Part shown: positions 1-8,259 of the stretch, piece after piece
Position numbering within the stretch: the stretch's first letter is position 1
Layout of the letters: each line of letters opens with the position of its first letter
DNA from: Candidatus Saccharimonadota bacterium
GTDB lineage: Bacteria > Patescibacteriota > Saccharimonadia > Saccharimonadales > Saccharimonadaceae
Direction of reading: 5' to 3'
Assembly (NCBI GenBank): GCA_028289015.1
Contig: JAQGHC010000027.1
Location: 1 to 47,483 of the forward strand
DNA length: 47,483 nt
Program-made: the position numbers and the translations under genes
The notes under the pieces: model-generated
What the model was told of the DNA's origin: nothing
The model's database searches: none
What the model saw: only the letters and a program-made list of their open reading frames with translations

Positions 1-902
1 CGTTGGTTATTGGCGCGGTCGTATTGGGTGGTGTTGAGATTGAGGGACTTACCGACAGTAAGAAACTATCCAAGAAGCGCAGAGATGAGCTGGACATTGT
101 AATTAAAAAACAAGCGGATGGCTATGGTCTTGGGTGGGTGGACGCGTCAGAGATCGACGAAATCGGACTGTCTGCAGCATTGGTTCTTGCGACACGGCGA
201 GCAGTCGAACGGATAAAGGTGCCATATCATGAGATTATTATCGATGGCACGATTAACTTTTTAAAGGGTACGTCTAAGGCAAGCTATGTGACGACGCTCA
301 AGAAAGCTGACTTACTGATACCAAGCGTGTCCGCGGCATCTATTATCGCAAAGGTGGCCCGTGATAATTACATGATCGAGCAAGGTAAGTTATATCCAAA
401 GTATAAGTTTAGCTCACATGTCGGCTATGGAACGGCTGCGCATCGTGCAGCTATTGAAGAGCATGGCGTTACGCCGCTTCATCGGCTGTCATTTGCGCCT
501 CTGGCCAAGTACAGAACGATAACATCCACTCCTACCGTGCCGCAAGCAGCTAGCGCAATGACAACGAAGAAAATCGGTGATGCGGGTGAGCAGGCGGCAA
601 CCGACTACCTGAAGCAGCAAGGTCACGATATTATCGATCGTAACTGGCGAACAAAATTTTGTGAAATTGACATTATTTCGCACCATAAAGATACTATTTA
701 TTTTACTGAAGTGAAGTATCGTAAAAAAGATGATCAAGGTGGTGGACTGGCGGCTGTCACGGCGCAGAAACAGCGACAAATGAAGTTTGCTGCTGAATAC
801 TATGTATTAAAAAATAACTTAAAAGATATAAATTTACGATTGGCAGCAATTGACGTCACCGGCCAACCGCCTGTCGTGCAAAACTTTCTAAAGCTTGGCT
901 AA
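1..902 (+). CDS. rnhB: Ribonuclease HII fused to a YraN/UPF0102 nuclease-like domain (5' end outside window)
   Basis: The N-terminal half is RNase HII, which cuts RNA at ribonucleotides embedded in DNA. The DSKKLS motif, the IIDGT strand with its metal-binding Asp, the SAASIIAKVARD helix and the C-terminal HRLSFAPL motif are all visible. The first catalytic strand (the DEAGRG region) must lie upstream of the window. After a linker of about 15 residues the same reading frame continues into a YraN (UPF0102) domain, with a GEQAA helix, CEIDII and the nuclease-like EVKYR motif, ending in VTGQPP. The two families are often adjacent genes; here they are one polypeptide with no stop between them. 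The last 15 bases overlap the convergent aminopeptidase gene. Family calls are firm. The effect of the fusion is unknown. Confidence 0.93.
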   Translation, partial: LVIGAVVLGGVEIEGLTDSKKLSKKRRDELDIVIKKQADGYGLGWVDASEIDEIGLSAALVLATRRAVERIKVPYHEIIIDGTINFLKGTSKASYVTTLKKADLLIPSVSAASIIAKVARDNYMIEQGKLYPKYKFSSHVGYGTAAHRAAIEEHGVTPLHRLSFAPLAKYRTITSTPTVPQAASAMTTKKIGDAGEQAATDYLKQQGHDIIDRNWRTKFCEIDIISHHKDTIYFTEVKYRKKDDQGGGLAAVTAQKQRQMKFAAEYYVLKNNLKDINLRLAAIDVTGQPPVVQNFLKLG

Positions 903-3413
903 TGCTTCGCGTACTGCAGGGCGGTCGCGTTCAATTAATTCAACTCTCCCTTCGATTTCACTGATTCCCATGGTAATAACACGTGATAAGGCGGCAATAT
1001 CTTTCATCGGCTCGAAGAACGCACGATATTCATCTAACTGTTGGCGTGTCACTAAGCTATTGGCTGAGTAGCGGGGAAAATCATCATAACTTTTATCACC
1101 CTTAAAGGTTCTTAGAACCCACGGCCAGTTATCTTGCAGCCATTGCCATGCAAGCGGGCGACCTTCGCGGCCGCGTATCGTCCAGACGAACCAGCGCGCA
1201 GCGTCTTGTGGTCGAACAATCGTTTCATCTTTTATCATGTCGAGGATAGCGCTGATGCGTTCAGGGGTTTTTGTTGAAGTAATGCCGCTGGCGATATCTA
1301 TTTGCAGTTCTGCTGAAGAGGTGGCCTTATGTTTTGCCACAAGCTGATCTATGATAGCGTCGTCGCCACCATGTCGAACGGTTGTGCTAATAATTAATGG
1401 GCGAAGTTCTGGATCAAGCTGTTCGATCGGTGTGGCATGATAAAGGTCGATCGCTGTTTTTATGGCTTCAGGGTATTCACCGTAAAGCATGAGACCTAAG
1501 ATTGTTGAACGCATTTTTGTATCAGACTCAAGTTCACCTGCTTTCGTTTTCCAGCCTAGTCGCTCGTATTGAGCGCGGGCGACAGACGCCGATAAAGTAC
1601 GTAGCTGCTTTTCACTGATATCGTCATTTTCGACAAACTTTTTTAACTCACCGATGGTCATTGCAATGATATCCCATACTGCTTCTGTTTGTTCGGAGCG
1701 GTAGGCGCCAAGGAGTGGAATCAGTTCGGCGCTTGCGATGATGCCAGCACGGGCCAAAAGGGTATTTTCGTTTAATAGCTGTAGCCGATCAAGTGGAGTT
1801 AGATTGCCAGCATGGATCTCATCAATGATTTGACGGAGTAAGGCGCTATCGTAGTGAGTGATAAAATGTGCGCTATCACCAACGTTAAATCGAAGCCCAT
1901 TGGTGTGCGTTCGCTCAATAGCCACCTCGCGTTCTACAAGTATTTCTGGCATTTGAGTGCAAGATGAATTAAGTGGGATTGGCCAGACTTTATCAGAATC
2001 GTTGTGGGGGCCGATAAAGAATTGACGTTGGGTGAGCTTGACTGTCATGTCTTTCTCGGTTGCTGAGACGACAGGGTATCCGGATTGCGTGACCCACGTG
2101 TTCATAAAGTCGGTTATGTCTTTGCCGCTGGCGGCCGAAAGTGCTTGCCATAAATCATCGCCAACAGTGTTCTTGTAGGCATGCTTTGCAAAGTAAGTCT
2201 TAAGCCCGGTTTGAAATGCCTCGTGTCCAATATAGTGCTGTAGCATACGAAGTAAGCGCGCACCTTTGGCATAGACAATGGCGCCATCGAATAGTGTGCC
2301 AATTTCATCCGGATGATGAACATCAACCTGAACTGATTGAACACCATCGATAGCATCACGACGCAATGCCATGATACTTTCTGTCGTTGAAAAATCAAGC
2401 CAAATATTCCATTCCGGATGAAGTGCGTCGATAGCGACATATTCCATTAACGTCGCAAAACTTTCGTTCAGCCATAAATTATTCCACCACTCCATCGTCA
2501 CTAGATTGCCAAACCATTGGTGGCTTAGTTCGTGGGCAATGACTGTGGCGATGTAGTGCTGGCTGCTGATACTAGTGCTCGCAGGATCGGCCAGTAGTGT
2601 GGTTTCGCGGTAGGTAATAAGCCCCCAGTTTTCCATGGCGCCACTACTAAAATCAGGCAATGCGACATGGTCGGATTTTGGTAGCGGATATTTTGTGTCA
2701 AAATATTCATCAAAGAAGTCAATTGTTCGTGTCGCAATATCAAGAGCAAAATCAAGGCCGCTTGCGGGTTGTGCTGGGGTTGCCCAGATATTAACTTCGA
2801 CGCCGCTTTTCGTGGTTGCTGTTTTACGGTGTAATTCGCCGGTTACCCATGCTAGTAGGTAAGTGCTCATGCGGGGAGTTGTGTCGAATGTGGTTACTAG
2901 CAGATCATTTTGAATATTCTGCTGTTTGACGGGCATATTACCAAGCACAGTCGTTCCTTGCTCGGTAGTCAGAGTGACATCGAACGTTGCCTTGGCTTCA
3001 GGTTCATCGATACATGGAAATACTTCGCGCGCGTGGTGACTCTCAAATTGGGTTGCTAGTAGTTCTTTTTTGACGCCGTCGTGCTCGTAGTAACAAGGGT
3101 ATAGGCCATGCATCGCGTCGGTAATCGTACCGTTGAATGCTATGACGACAATATGTGCACCTTGTTGGCTGCTAGGAACAGTAATCGTAAGTTCGTCATT
3201 CTCGCCAGCAGAAAAACTAGCTAACTTTCCATCAACAGTTGCAGACTCGATAGTGATATCTTTGGCATGAACAGTAATTTTGTTGGAATCACCGACAGAG
3301 GTGCCGCTCATTGTCATGAGGCCATTAAAAGCTCGTCCCTTTCGGTCGAGGGTTAAAGAGAGTTGATAATGGTCAGGGATAAATTGTTGGATAAGTCGAG
3401 ATACTGTTTTCAT
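888..3413 (-). CDS. pepN: M1 family zinc aminopeptidase (aminopeptidase N type)
   Basis: This 841-residue protein removes N-terminal amino acids from peptides. It has the M1 signature in order: the GAMEN substrate-anchoring motif at residues 258-262, the zinc-binding HELSH at 294-298, and the third zinc ligand Glu317 in the NES motif. The long helical C-terminal domain typical of ERAP/PepN-like enzymes follows. There is no signal peptide, so it is probably cytosolic and recycles imported or internal peptides, a useful role in an amino-acid-scavenging cell. The ATG is preceded on the minus strand by TATACT with only 6 bases between, and there is no Shine-Dalgarno sequence, suggesting a leaderless mRNA. 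It is divergent from the secreted nuclease gene, with 31 bp between the two starts. Confidence 0.95.
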   Translation of the reverse strand: MKTVSRLIQQFIPDHYQLSLTLDRKGRAFNGLMTMSGTSVGDSNKITVHAKDITIESATVDGKLASFSAGENDELTITVPSSQQGAHIVVIAFNGTITDAMHGLYPCYYEHDGVKKELLATQFESHHAREVFPCIDEPEAKATFDVTLTTEQGTTVLGNMPVKQQNIQNDLLVTTFDTTPRMSTYLLAWVTGELHRKTATTKSGVEVNIWATPAQPASGLDFALDIATRTIDFFDEYFDTKYPLPKSDHVALPDFSSGAMENWGLITYRETTLLADPASTSISSQHYIATVIAHELSHQWFGNLVTMEWWNNLWLNESFATLMEYVAIDALHPEWNIWLDFSTTESIMALRRDAIDGVQSVQVDVHHPDEIGTLFDGAIVYAKGARLLRMLQHYIGHEAFQTGLKTYFAKHAYKNTVGDDLWQALSAASGKDITDFMNTWVTQSGYPVVSATEKDMTVKLTQRQFFIGPHNDSDKVWPIPLNSSCTQMPEILVEREVAIERTHTNGLRFNVGDSAHFITHYDSALLRQIIDEIHAGNLTPLDRLQLLNENTLLARAGIIASAELIPLLGAYRSEQTEAVWDIIAMTIGELKKFVENDDISEKQLRTLSASVARAQYERLGWKTKAGELESDTKMRSTILGLMLYGEYPEAIKTAIDLYHATPIEQLDPELRPLIISTTVRHGGDDAIIDQLVAKHKATSSAELQIDIASGITSTKTPERISAILDMIKDETIVRPQDAARWFVWTIRGREGRPLAWQWLQDNWPWVLRTFKGDKSYDDFPRYSANSLVTRQQLDEYRAFFEPMKDIAALSRVITMGISEIEGRVELIERDRPAVREALAKL

Positions 3414-3444
3414 CTATCTAGTATAACAAAGGTATAATAAGTTT
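3414..3444. promoter_or_regulatory. Compact divergent promoter pair between pepN and the HNH nuclease gene
   Basis: The whole 31-bp space holds two opposed -10 boxes. TATACT on the minus strand (3420-3425) lies 6 bases from the pepN ATG, and TATAAT on the plus strand (3433-3438) lies 6 bases from the nuclease ATG. Any -35 element of each promoter must lie inside the other gene. Neither start has a Shine-Dalgarno sequence, so both transcripts are probably leaderless. Confidence 0.65.
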
Positions 3445-4158
3445 ATGAAACGCGAACATAAAGTAAGGCGAACGATTGTTGCAATAATTGTCTTTATCAT
3501 TGCAGCCGTGATTATTGCAAGTCATCCCAATCTTCAGCAGCCGACCGTCTCACCACCAAAAGCGCCGACTTCGACGATCACCACTGAAGCTAGCGGCGAT
3601 GCGGCTGAGACGCTCTATAAACTTGCCGTGAAAGGCCGAGCACCTAAAACAGGCTATGAACGAGCGCAATTTGGGGATGGATGGGAGATGCAGCAGGGGT
3701 GCGACGTGCGCAATATAATTCTTCACCGTGATTTGATAAACGTCCAGACGGATGTAGATGGCTGCAAGATTATTAGTGGTCAGCTAAACGATCCGTATAC
3801 GGGCAAGCAGGTGGCGTTTTTGCGAGGTAAAACTACCAGTGATGACGTACAGATCGATCATGTCATCGCTCTTAGTAATGCCTGGCAAACAGGCGCACAG
3901 GCGCTAACTGCTGAACAGCGTCAAGCATTCGCGAATGACCCCCTTGAGCTACTTGCTGTTGACGGCCCGACGAATCAGCAGAAGTCCGACGGTGATGCTG
4001 CAACTTGGCTGCCGCCAAATAAAGCATTCCGCTGTCAGTATGTGGCAAGGCAAATCGCCGTCAAGGCAAAATACCAGTTATGGGTAACGGCAGCGGAAAA
4101 AGATGCGATGATGCGCGTACTGCATGCGTGTCCGGGGCAAGCATTGCCCTCGATTTAG
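3445..4158 (+). CDS. Secreted or membrane-anchored HNH endonuclease (DUF1524/GmrSD-C-like)
   Basis: The protein starts with a basic stretch and one hydrophobic segment (about residues 9-27), so it is exported or anchored by an uncleaved signal. A Thr/Pro-rich linker follows. The nuclease part carries the HNH-type core IDHVIALSNAW (Asp138-His139), then FANDPLELLAVDG and TNQQKSDGDAATWLPP with the downstream Asn177. Four cysteines (86, 107, 197, 229) could form two disulfides, which fits life outside the membrane. The family is widespread as secreted nucleases in Actinobacteria. A role in degrading external DNA for nucleotides or in processing DNA for uptake is inference. The start is fixed by a -10 box 6 bases upstream. 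Confidence 0.88.
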   Translation: MKREHKVRRTIVAIIVFIIAAVIIASHPNLQQPTVSPPKAPTSTITTEASGDAAETLYKLAVKGRAPKTGYERAQFGDGWEMQQGCDVRNIILHRDLINVQTDVDGCKIISGQLNDPYTGKQVAFLRGKTTSDDVQIDHVIALSNAWQTGAQALTAEQRQAFANDPLELLAVDGPTNQQKSDGDAATWLPPNKAFRCQYVARQIAVKAKYQLWVTAAEKDAMMRVLHACPGQALPSI

Positions 4159-4250
4159 AATAATTGGCCGATATTGCTGATATTTTACAGGTGGAGTATA
4201 GTTTGTCTTAGCTGGATATATCTGGTGTACCTACGATTAAGGAGAGGATT

Positions 4251-4817
4251 GTGACCAACTCGCAAGCTTTTGATGATGATATTTTAAAGGTTCCAACGAC
4301 CCTTGATGATGTTGATGCTTTACTAAAAAGGCGGGGCAAAAACAGTGCGACAGTACGGGACGCACTGGCTGTGGAGGGCAGCGCTAACGAAAAGGCCGCA
4401 GAGACGCGCGCCCAAGTTGTCAAAATTCCAAAGCAGCAAAATGCTTTAATCGACGAGATGATCGCACAATACGTGACACGCCACCGCAAGGGTTTGCTTG
4501 GAAGGTTTGGTCGGACGATTAATCTTTCGAACGGTGTGATAAAGGTGCGTGTTATTCGCAAATCTGTTGAGTTACCTGTAGACACAAAACCTGTTATTCA
4601 GTGGCTGCTGGCTCATAGATTTGGCAAGCAGAAAGTGCGCATGGTGCCTGAAGTAGATAAAGTTGCATTGCTAGCATCTTCACCTGGTTACATTCGCAAG
4701 CTTCATCCGCTGGGTGTCTGGGTCGGCAGGCACGAAAATATCTCGATTCAGGCAAATGACGAAGAGAGGTCGACGATAATTAGCCATCGTCGATATCGGC
4801 AGCGTCGCCATCAATAA
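4251..4817 (+). CDS. Mu Gam-like host-nuclease inhibitor (DNA double-strand-end binding)
   Basis: Residues about 75-170 resemble phage Mu Gam, which is related to Ku and covers double-strand DNA ends against exonucleases. Shared features include a TINLSNGVIKVRV strand pair, the PVIQWLLAHRFG helix, the VDKVALL segment and a final short strand ending in ENISIQ. The first 70 residues are low-conservation and acidic or lysine-rich, and the tail is strongly basic. The start is GTG behind a good AGGAGAGG Shine-Dalgarno sequence. It follows the secreted nuclease gene by 92 bases on the same strand and ends at a strong terminator. No phage gene is nearby, so a resident DNA-end-protection role is more likely than a prophage remnant. 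Confidence 0.83.
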   Translation: MTNSQAFDDDILKVPTTLDDVDALLKRRGKNSATVRDALAVEGSANEKAAETRAQVVKIPKQQNALIDEMIAQYVTRHRKGLLGRFGRTINLSNGVIKVRVIRKSVELPVDTKPVIQWLLAHRFGKQKVRMVPEVDKVALLASSPGYIRKLHPLGVWVGRHENISIQANDEERSTIISHRRYRQRRHQ

Positions 4818-4832
4818 ATATTCCAGCTACTC

Positions 4833-4864
4833 GCCCCGAACAGATTACTGTTCGGGGCCTTTTC
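4833..4864 (+). terminator. Intrinsic terminator after the Gam-like gene
   Basis: A perfect 11-bp stem, GCCCCGAACAG with CTGTTCGGGGC, closes a 4-base loop and is followed by a T-rich run. It separates the plus-strand Gam gene from the convergent glycosyltransferase gene. Confidence 0.9.
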
Positions 4865-4867
4865 CTT

Positions 4868-5998
4868 TTAGTATCGTGTTGAATATAGTTCGAGCTGAAT
4901 CGCATCAAGTACGTTGCCAACGCTTATTATCGGCGATGATCTAGCGCGTATACCTAGCCATGCTATCCTGCGCAAATATATCATTAACGAGATGTAAAAC
5001 ATAAAATACATAAAAGGTACGGTCGTTGTCAGTTGCAATTTATCTTTGTACGCCATAACTTCATCGGACCATGTAATCGCTAATAGCCACAAGACAGTCA
5101 ACAACCAGCTAAGCGCCAGTATCGTATCGCTTTGTAGCGTGGCTGCCGTATAAAAAAAGTAGGTCATCACTGATAAGATCATTAGGGTAAAAAGAATTTT
5201 TACGATGGTTTTGATAATGCCGGTCTTTGCATTAATAGGCCGATTGAATGGAGTTATGATTACTATCGAGCTGGCATATGACGTTGTCGATTTGATTGGT
5301 ACCGGATCCGATGTGAAATGAGAACTGCGGACCATAAGCGGCAAATCGGTGTAACTTTTTTTCGTTGTTTCTGCTGTTGTGCGAAAAAATCGAGCTTTGA
5401 AGAGAATGTTTTTGGTGAGCTGAATGAACTGTCTCGATAAGGTGGAGAAATGATGATCAAATTTTGTAAAAGTCCTTAATATGAGCAAGGAGTGTTTTTT
5501 ATTGAGAATAAAGTATGCAACAGCTTCTTTTAGCAAGGTGGGATGAACACTGTCAGTTGCATTCAATATTAATATCAATTCATTCTTGCCCATGACGCTG
5601 TATGCTTCTCGTAAAGCAACTAGCCGATCGGTTGTTTTTTTGCGTGAATAGACCGTAACGGGAAGTTTTGGATGTGATTTTTTATATCTGGCAACAGTCG
5701 CGACTGTGTTGTCGGCAGAGGCATTGTCGACGATTAAGATTTTATACTTTTCATAATCATTAACGACAATTTTTTCCAGGCAGTCATTGATGGTTGACGT
5801 GTTATTGTGGGCATATACAAGAATAGTGATATGCGGTTGTATCGTTCTCGATAAATTAGTAGCAATACTTCGTAGGCGGTTTTTTTGCGCGACCGCTCGC
5901 ATGTCATACCAGGCAGCAGCAAGAATGATCGTAATCGCTCCAAGCGTTGCGGCTGCTAAAACTATTTCAAATATGCGCACTAGCAGTTGTTCGTTCAT
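4868..5998 (-). CDS. Membrane-bound family 2 glycosyltransferase-like protein
   Basis: A membrane segment near residues 8-30 is followed by a GT-A fold of the GT2 type: ITILVYAHNN, then YKILIVDNASADNT (nucleotide-sugar-binding Asp), then the position where DxD normally sits, which here reads LILNATDS. Three or more hydrophobic segments fill the C-terminal third. The first Asp of the usual DADD-like motif is replaced by Asn, and no clear downstream catalytic ED or QxxRW motif is seen, so the enzyme may be divergent or inactive. The ATG overlaps the sortase stop by 4 bases (ATGA), so the two are translationally coupled. Modification of the neighbouring surface protein or its attachment partner is inference. 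Confidence 0.78.
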   Translation of the reverse strand: MNEQLLVRIFEIVLAAATLGAITIILAAAWYDMRAVAQKNRLRSIATNLSRTIQPHITILVYAHNNTSTINDCLEKIVVNDYEKYKILIVDNASADNTVATVARYKKSHPKLPVTVYSRKKTTDRLVALREAYSVMGKNELILILNATDSVHPTLLKEAVAYFILNKKHSLLILRTFTKFDHHFSTLSRQFIQLTKNILFKARFFRTTAETTKKSYTDLPLMVRSSHFTSDPVPIKSTTSYASSIVIITPFNRPINAKTGIIKTIVKILFTLMILSVMTYFFYTAATLQSDTILALSWLLTVLWLLAITWSDEVMAYKDKLQLTTTVPFMYFMFYISLMIYLRRIAWLGIRARSSPIISVGNVLDAIQLELYSTRY

Positions 5999-6576
5999 GC
6001 TTTTTTGATCGCCACTAACTTAAATGAATACAATCCACGCCACTCACTATAGGCACCGATACAGGTCTGTAGGACAAGATTTGGCGGGCCGTTTGCAGTA
6101 AATACGCTGACATCAGTCGGGATTACTAGTCGAGAGGACGTGTGTTGATAATGAAACGTGTAGCCAGTGTCTGTATAGATGATCGCTTCAGTAGCGGGTT
6201 GAATCTGCGGTAAGGTCTCGAATATGGCCGATTGTGCATGTCCATAGATCAGGGTTGTGCCATTACTATTGTTAACCGGCATCGAGACGTCGGCATAGTA
6301 TGCATTATCCATATCAACATCCCAGCTGGCGTTATCGGGGTTGTAGGAGCCGACTTTGACGGGCAAATCAATTGCTGCGGCAGGCACGACGACGCGGATT
6401 GGTATACCTTGCGTCGCGGGAATAGTCTTACGTATAACTGGCCGAGGAGGCGTAGGCGTGGTAGCTAGAACAGGTATCGGTGTAAGGTTTACTGTATAGA
6501 ACATTACTCCGACTGCAAGGTTAAGTAATCCAGCAGCGCTGTAGAATTGTGCTTTCTTGCCAAACCATCTAATCAT
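5995..6576 (-). CDS. Sortase (transpeptidase for cell-surface anchoring)
   Basis: This 193-residue protein has one N-terminal membrane segment (about residues 10-30), a Pro/Thr-rich stem and a sortase beta-barrel. The catalytic residues are visible: His113 in YGHAQ, Cys172 in LQTCIG and a candidate Arg180 in EWRGLY. The Cys motif is LQTC rather than the common TLTC, and the short size suits a class D, E or F-like sortase, but the class is not certain. It sits 18 bases downstream of a gene whose product ends in an LPETS signal, so the two look like a dedicated enzyme-substrate pair. It is co-transcribed with the glycosyltransferase that follows. Confidence 0.9.
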   Translation of the reverse strand: MIRWFGKKAQFYSAAGLLNLAVGVMFYTVNLTPIPVLATTPTPPRPVIRKTIPATQGIPIRVVVPAAAIDLPVKVGSYNPDNASWDVDMDNAYYADVSMPVNNSNGTTLIYGHAQSAIFETLPQIQPATEAIIYTDTGYTFHYQHTSSRLVIPTDVSVFTANGPPNLVLQTCIGAYSEWRGLYSFKLVAIKKA

Positions 6577-6594
6577 GCGTGTATAATCCTGTGA

Positions 6595-7206
6595 TTACGA
6601 CTGCATTTTACTATAAGCACCGAGTGCGGTTCGTGAAACCAGTAGGACTGTGGCAAGTAAGGCTGTAAGTCCCGCCGCAATGTGAATGGATGAGTCAGTG
6701 CTTGTTTCAGGGAGCACGGATGGTGCTGCACTTTGTGGTGCAACGACGGGGGCGACTGCATTCATGCCACCGACAGGGCGTACGGCGCCCATGCCGCCGA
6801 CTGGTTGGCTACCACCATTTCCGCCATTATCATTACCCTCATCGCCTGCGCCGGGTACTACAGGAGCCGGAGGCTTTACGGCAGTCACAACACATCCACC
6901 ACTATTGTCAATAGTGACGTCTATGACTGTTCCATTGGAGTTGGTCGCCGAGCCGGACTTAGCGCCGCCGCTAGTGTTGCCACTCACGGCTGCCGAGCCA
7001 GAAGCTGCATCTTGATTATTATTATTCTTAACTACGAAATTATTTTCGTTCTCTACTATACATGTAAAGTCTTCTTTGGCTTCGATTGTATTAGTAGAGT
7101 CGGTTCCCGTATCGGATACTGAGCCGCTATTGACTGCACCTACTGATGCGCTTGATCCGCTAAGACTTACTGCTGCGATGGCCAAACTTAATAGTAGTTT
7201 TTTCAT
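6595..7206 (-). CDS. Sortase-anchored surface protein (signal peptide, repeats, LPETS signal)
   Basis: It starts with MKK, a hydrophobic core and a small-residue cleavage region near Ala24, a typical signal peptide. The mature part is low complexity: an Asn/Ser/Gly-rich stretch with alternating ASGSAAVSGNTSGG-like pattern (residues 55-92), two cysteines (49 and 105) that may pair, then a Pro/Gly linker with a duplicated PVGGM unit. Near the end are LPETS (165-169), a hydrophobic segment (about 174-192) and a short polar tail, the layout of a sortase substrate. LPETS instead of LPETG is a mild deviation. It is the first gene of the three-gene cassette. Its function is unknown; adhesin, pilus-like or wall protein are all possible. 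Confidence 0.85.
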   Translation of the reverse strand: MKKLLLSLAIAAVSLSGSSASVGAVNSGSVSDTGTDSTNTIEAKEDFTCIVENENNFVVKNNNNQDAASGSAAVSGNTSGGAKSGSATNSNGTVIDVTIDNSGGCVVTAVKPPAPVVPGAGDEGNDNGGNGGSQPVGGMGAVRPVGGMNAVAPVVAPQSAAPSVLPETSTDSSIHIAAGLTALLATVLLVSRTALGAYSKMQS

Positions 7207-7279
7207 TGTGAACCTCCTTGATTGTAGTGAGAGTTGATGAACCTCCTTGAATTAGTATTAAATTGATACTTTTTGCAAA
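7207..7279 (-). promoter_or_regulatory. Promoter and duplicated Shine-Dalgarno block of the surface-protein cassette
   Basis: On the minus strand a TTTGCA (7274-7279), 16-base spacer, TACTAA (7252-7257) promoter is possible. The leader then carries AAGGAGGTTCA twice, about 29 bases apart (near 7237-7247 and 7208-7218). Only the second copy is correctly spaced from the ATG at 7206. No start codon follows the first copy. Confidence 0.5.
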
Positions 7280-7376
7280 CGAATGTTTATCTTGGTTAAG
7301 TTAATAATACGCCTCGTTGTAAAATCTGTAAAGGCATATATTTTGATGTGATATTGCTGACTGCTATCTGTTATCG

Positions 7377-8216
7377 CTAGGACTTAAAGACGAGTGAATT
7401 ACCCCATGGATCGCTAACAAATACCTTCCCATTCGTAAACTTGAATGGATAGTTAGCGTCTTCAAGTCGTATAGCAAGTGTACTGACGTCAGTGTCATTC
7501 GAAAGTGAAATAGTAACATCCGATAGTCCGAGTGTTGGTGTGCGTTTTGGCGCGCCTTGGCTAAGCCAGGTATTAAGGCCAATGTGATGATGATAGCCTG
7601 CGATCGAAATGAATAGAGCGCTACCGATGTCGGCGGTGACATTGAAGCCAAGAAAGTCGATATAGAATTGCCTTGCTTGTTCGATATCACCGATACGCAA
7701 ATGAACATGACCGAGTTTTTTATCTGCCACGGTGTTTTCACCCGCATGCTGATTAATATACTGCAGTGGATCGATGTAGAGGGTGTCCATGACGATTTGT
7801 CCGTTTTGCCATGTCCACGTGTCAGCGGGCCGGTCAAAATATAATTCAACCCCATTGTTCTCCGGGTCATTAAAGTAAAATGCCTCGCTGACTAAATGGT
7901 CTGCTGTACCGCTGTATAGCTGAGGAGTTGTCGTTAAGAGTTTGCCAACAGCGCGTGATAATGTTCCGCGCGACGAATAGACTATGGCATTGTGAAACAA
8001 GCCGGCCGATCGAGGGCTTGCATATAATAAGTTCTTTTTTTCTATCAGCTCAATAACGCCGGTTTGATTGTGTCCAAGCAAAACACTATCGCTTGATATC
8101 TCTAGCTGCTCTAGCCCGACGCTATCGCGGTAAAACTGTGACATTTTATCTAAATCCCTGACAAAAAGTTGTGAGGGTGCGATAGATAACGAATCTGAAA
8201 GAATGGCGCCTGACAT
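7377..8216 (-). CDS. VOC-superfamily (glyoxalase-fold) protein, CatE-like
   Basis: Two tandem glyoxalase/bleomycin-resistance/dioxygenase modules are visible. Module 1 runs from PSQLFVRDLDKMSQFYRD to GVELYFDRP, and module 2 from LGHVHLRIGDIEQARQFYID to WGNSLVF. Candidate metal ligands are His in HNAIVYSS, Glu in GVELYF and His in GHVHLRI. The usual last Glu of module 2 is replaced in NSLVF, so only one metal site may work. The overall pattern matches the CatE/YfiE-type ring-cleaving dioxygenase-like proteins, but the substrate cannot be read from sequence. It has its own start region and does not overlap neighbours. Confidence 0.82.
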   Translation of the reverse strand: MSGAILSDSLSIAPSQLFVRDLDKMSQFYRDSVGLEQLEISSDSVLLGHNQTGVIELIEKKNLLYASPRSAGLFHNAIVYSSRGTLSRAVGKLLTTTPQLYSGTADHLVSEAFYFNDPENNGVELYFDRPADTWTWQNGQIVMDTLYIDPLQYINQHAGENTVADKKLGHVHLRIGDIEQARQFYIDFLGFNVTADIGSALFISIAGYHHHIGLNTWLSQGAPKRTPTLGLSDVTISLSNDTDVSTLAIRLEDANYPFKFTNGKVFVSDPWGNSLVFKS

Positions 8217-8259
8217 AATACTATATATTGTATAGCAGCCAGGTTGAACTGTCTATGTC

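Noticed and set aside
4251-4817. Gam-like gene as evidence of a prophage
   Set aside because: No capsid, portal, terminase, integrase or transposase gene is nearby, and the gene has its own terminator among housekeeping genes.
6686-7122. Three plus-strand frames opposite the surface protein
   Set aside because: They mirror the low-complexity Pro/Gly/Ser coding sequence on the other strand and lack starts with ribosome-binding sites.
7364-7870. 168-codon minus-strand frame inside the VOC gene
   Set aside because: It is a shifted frame of the VOC gene, whose own frame shows clear family motifs.
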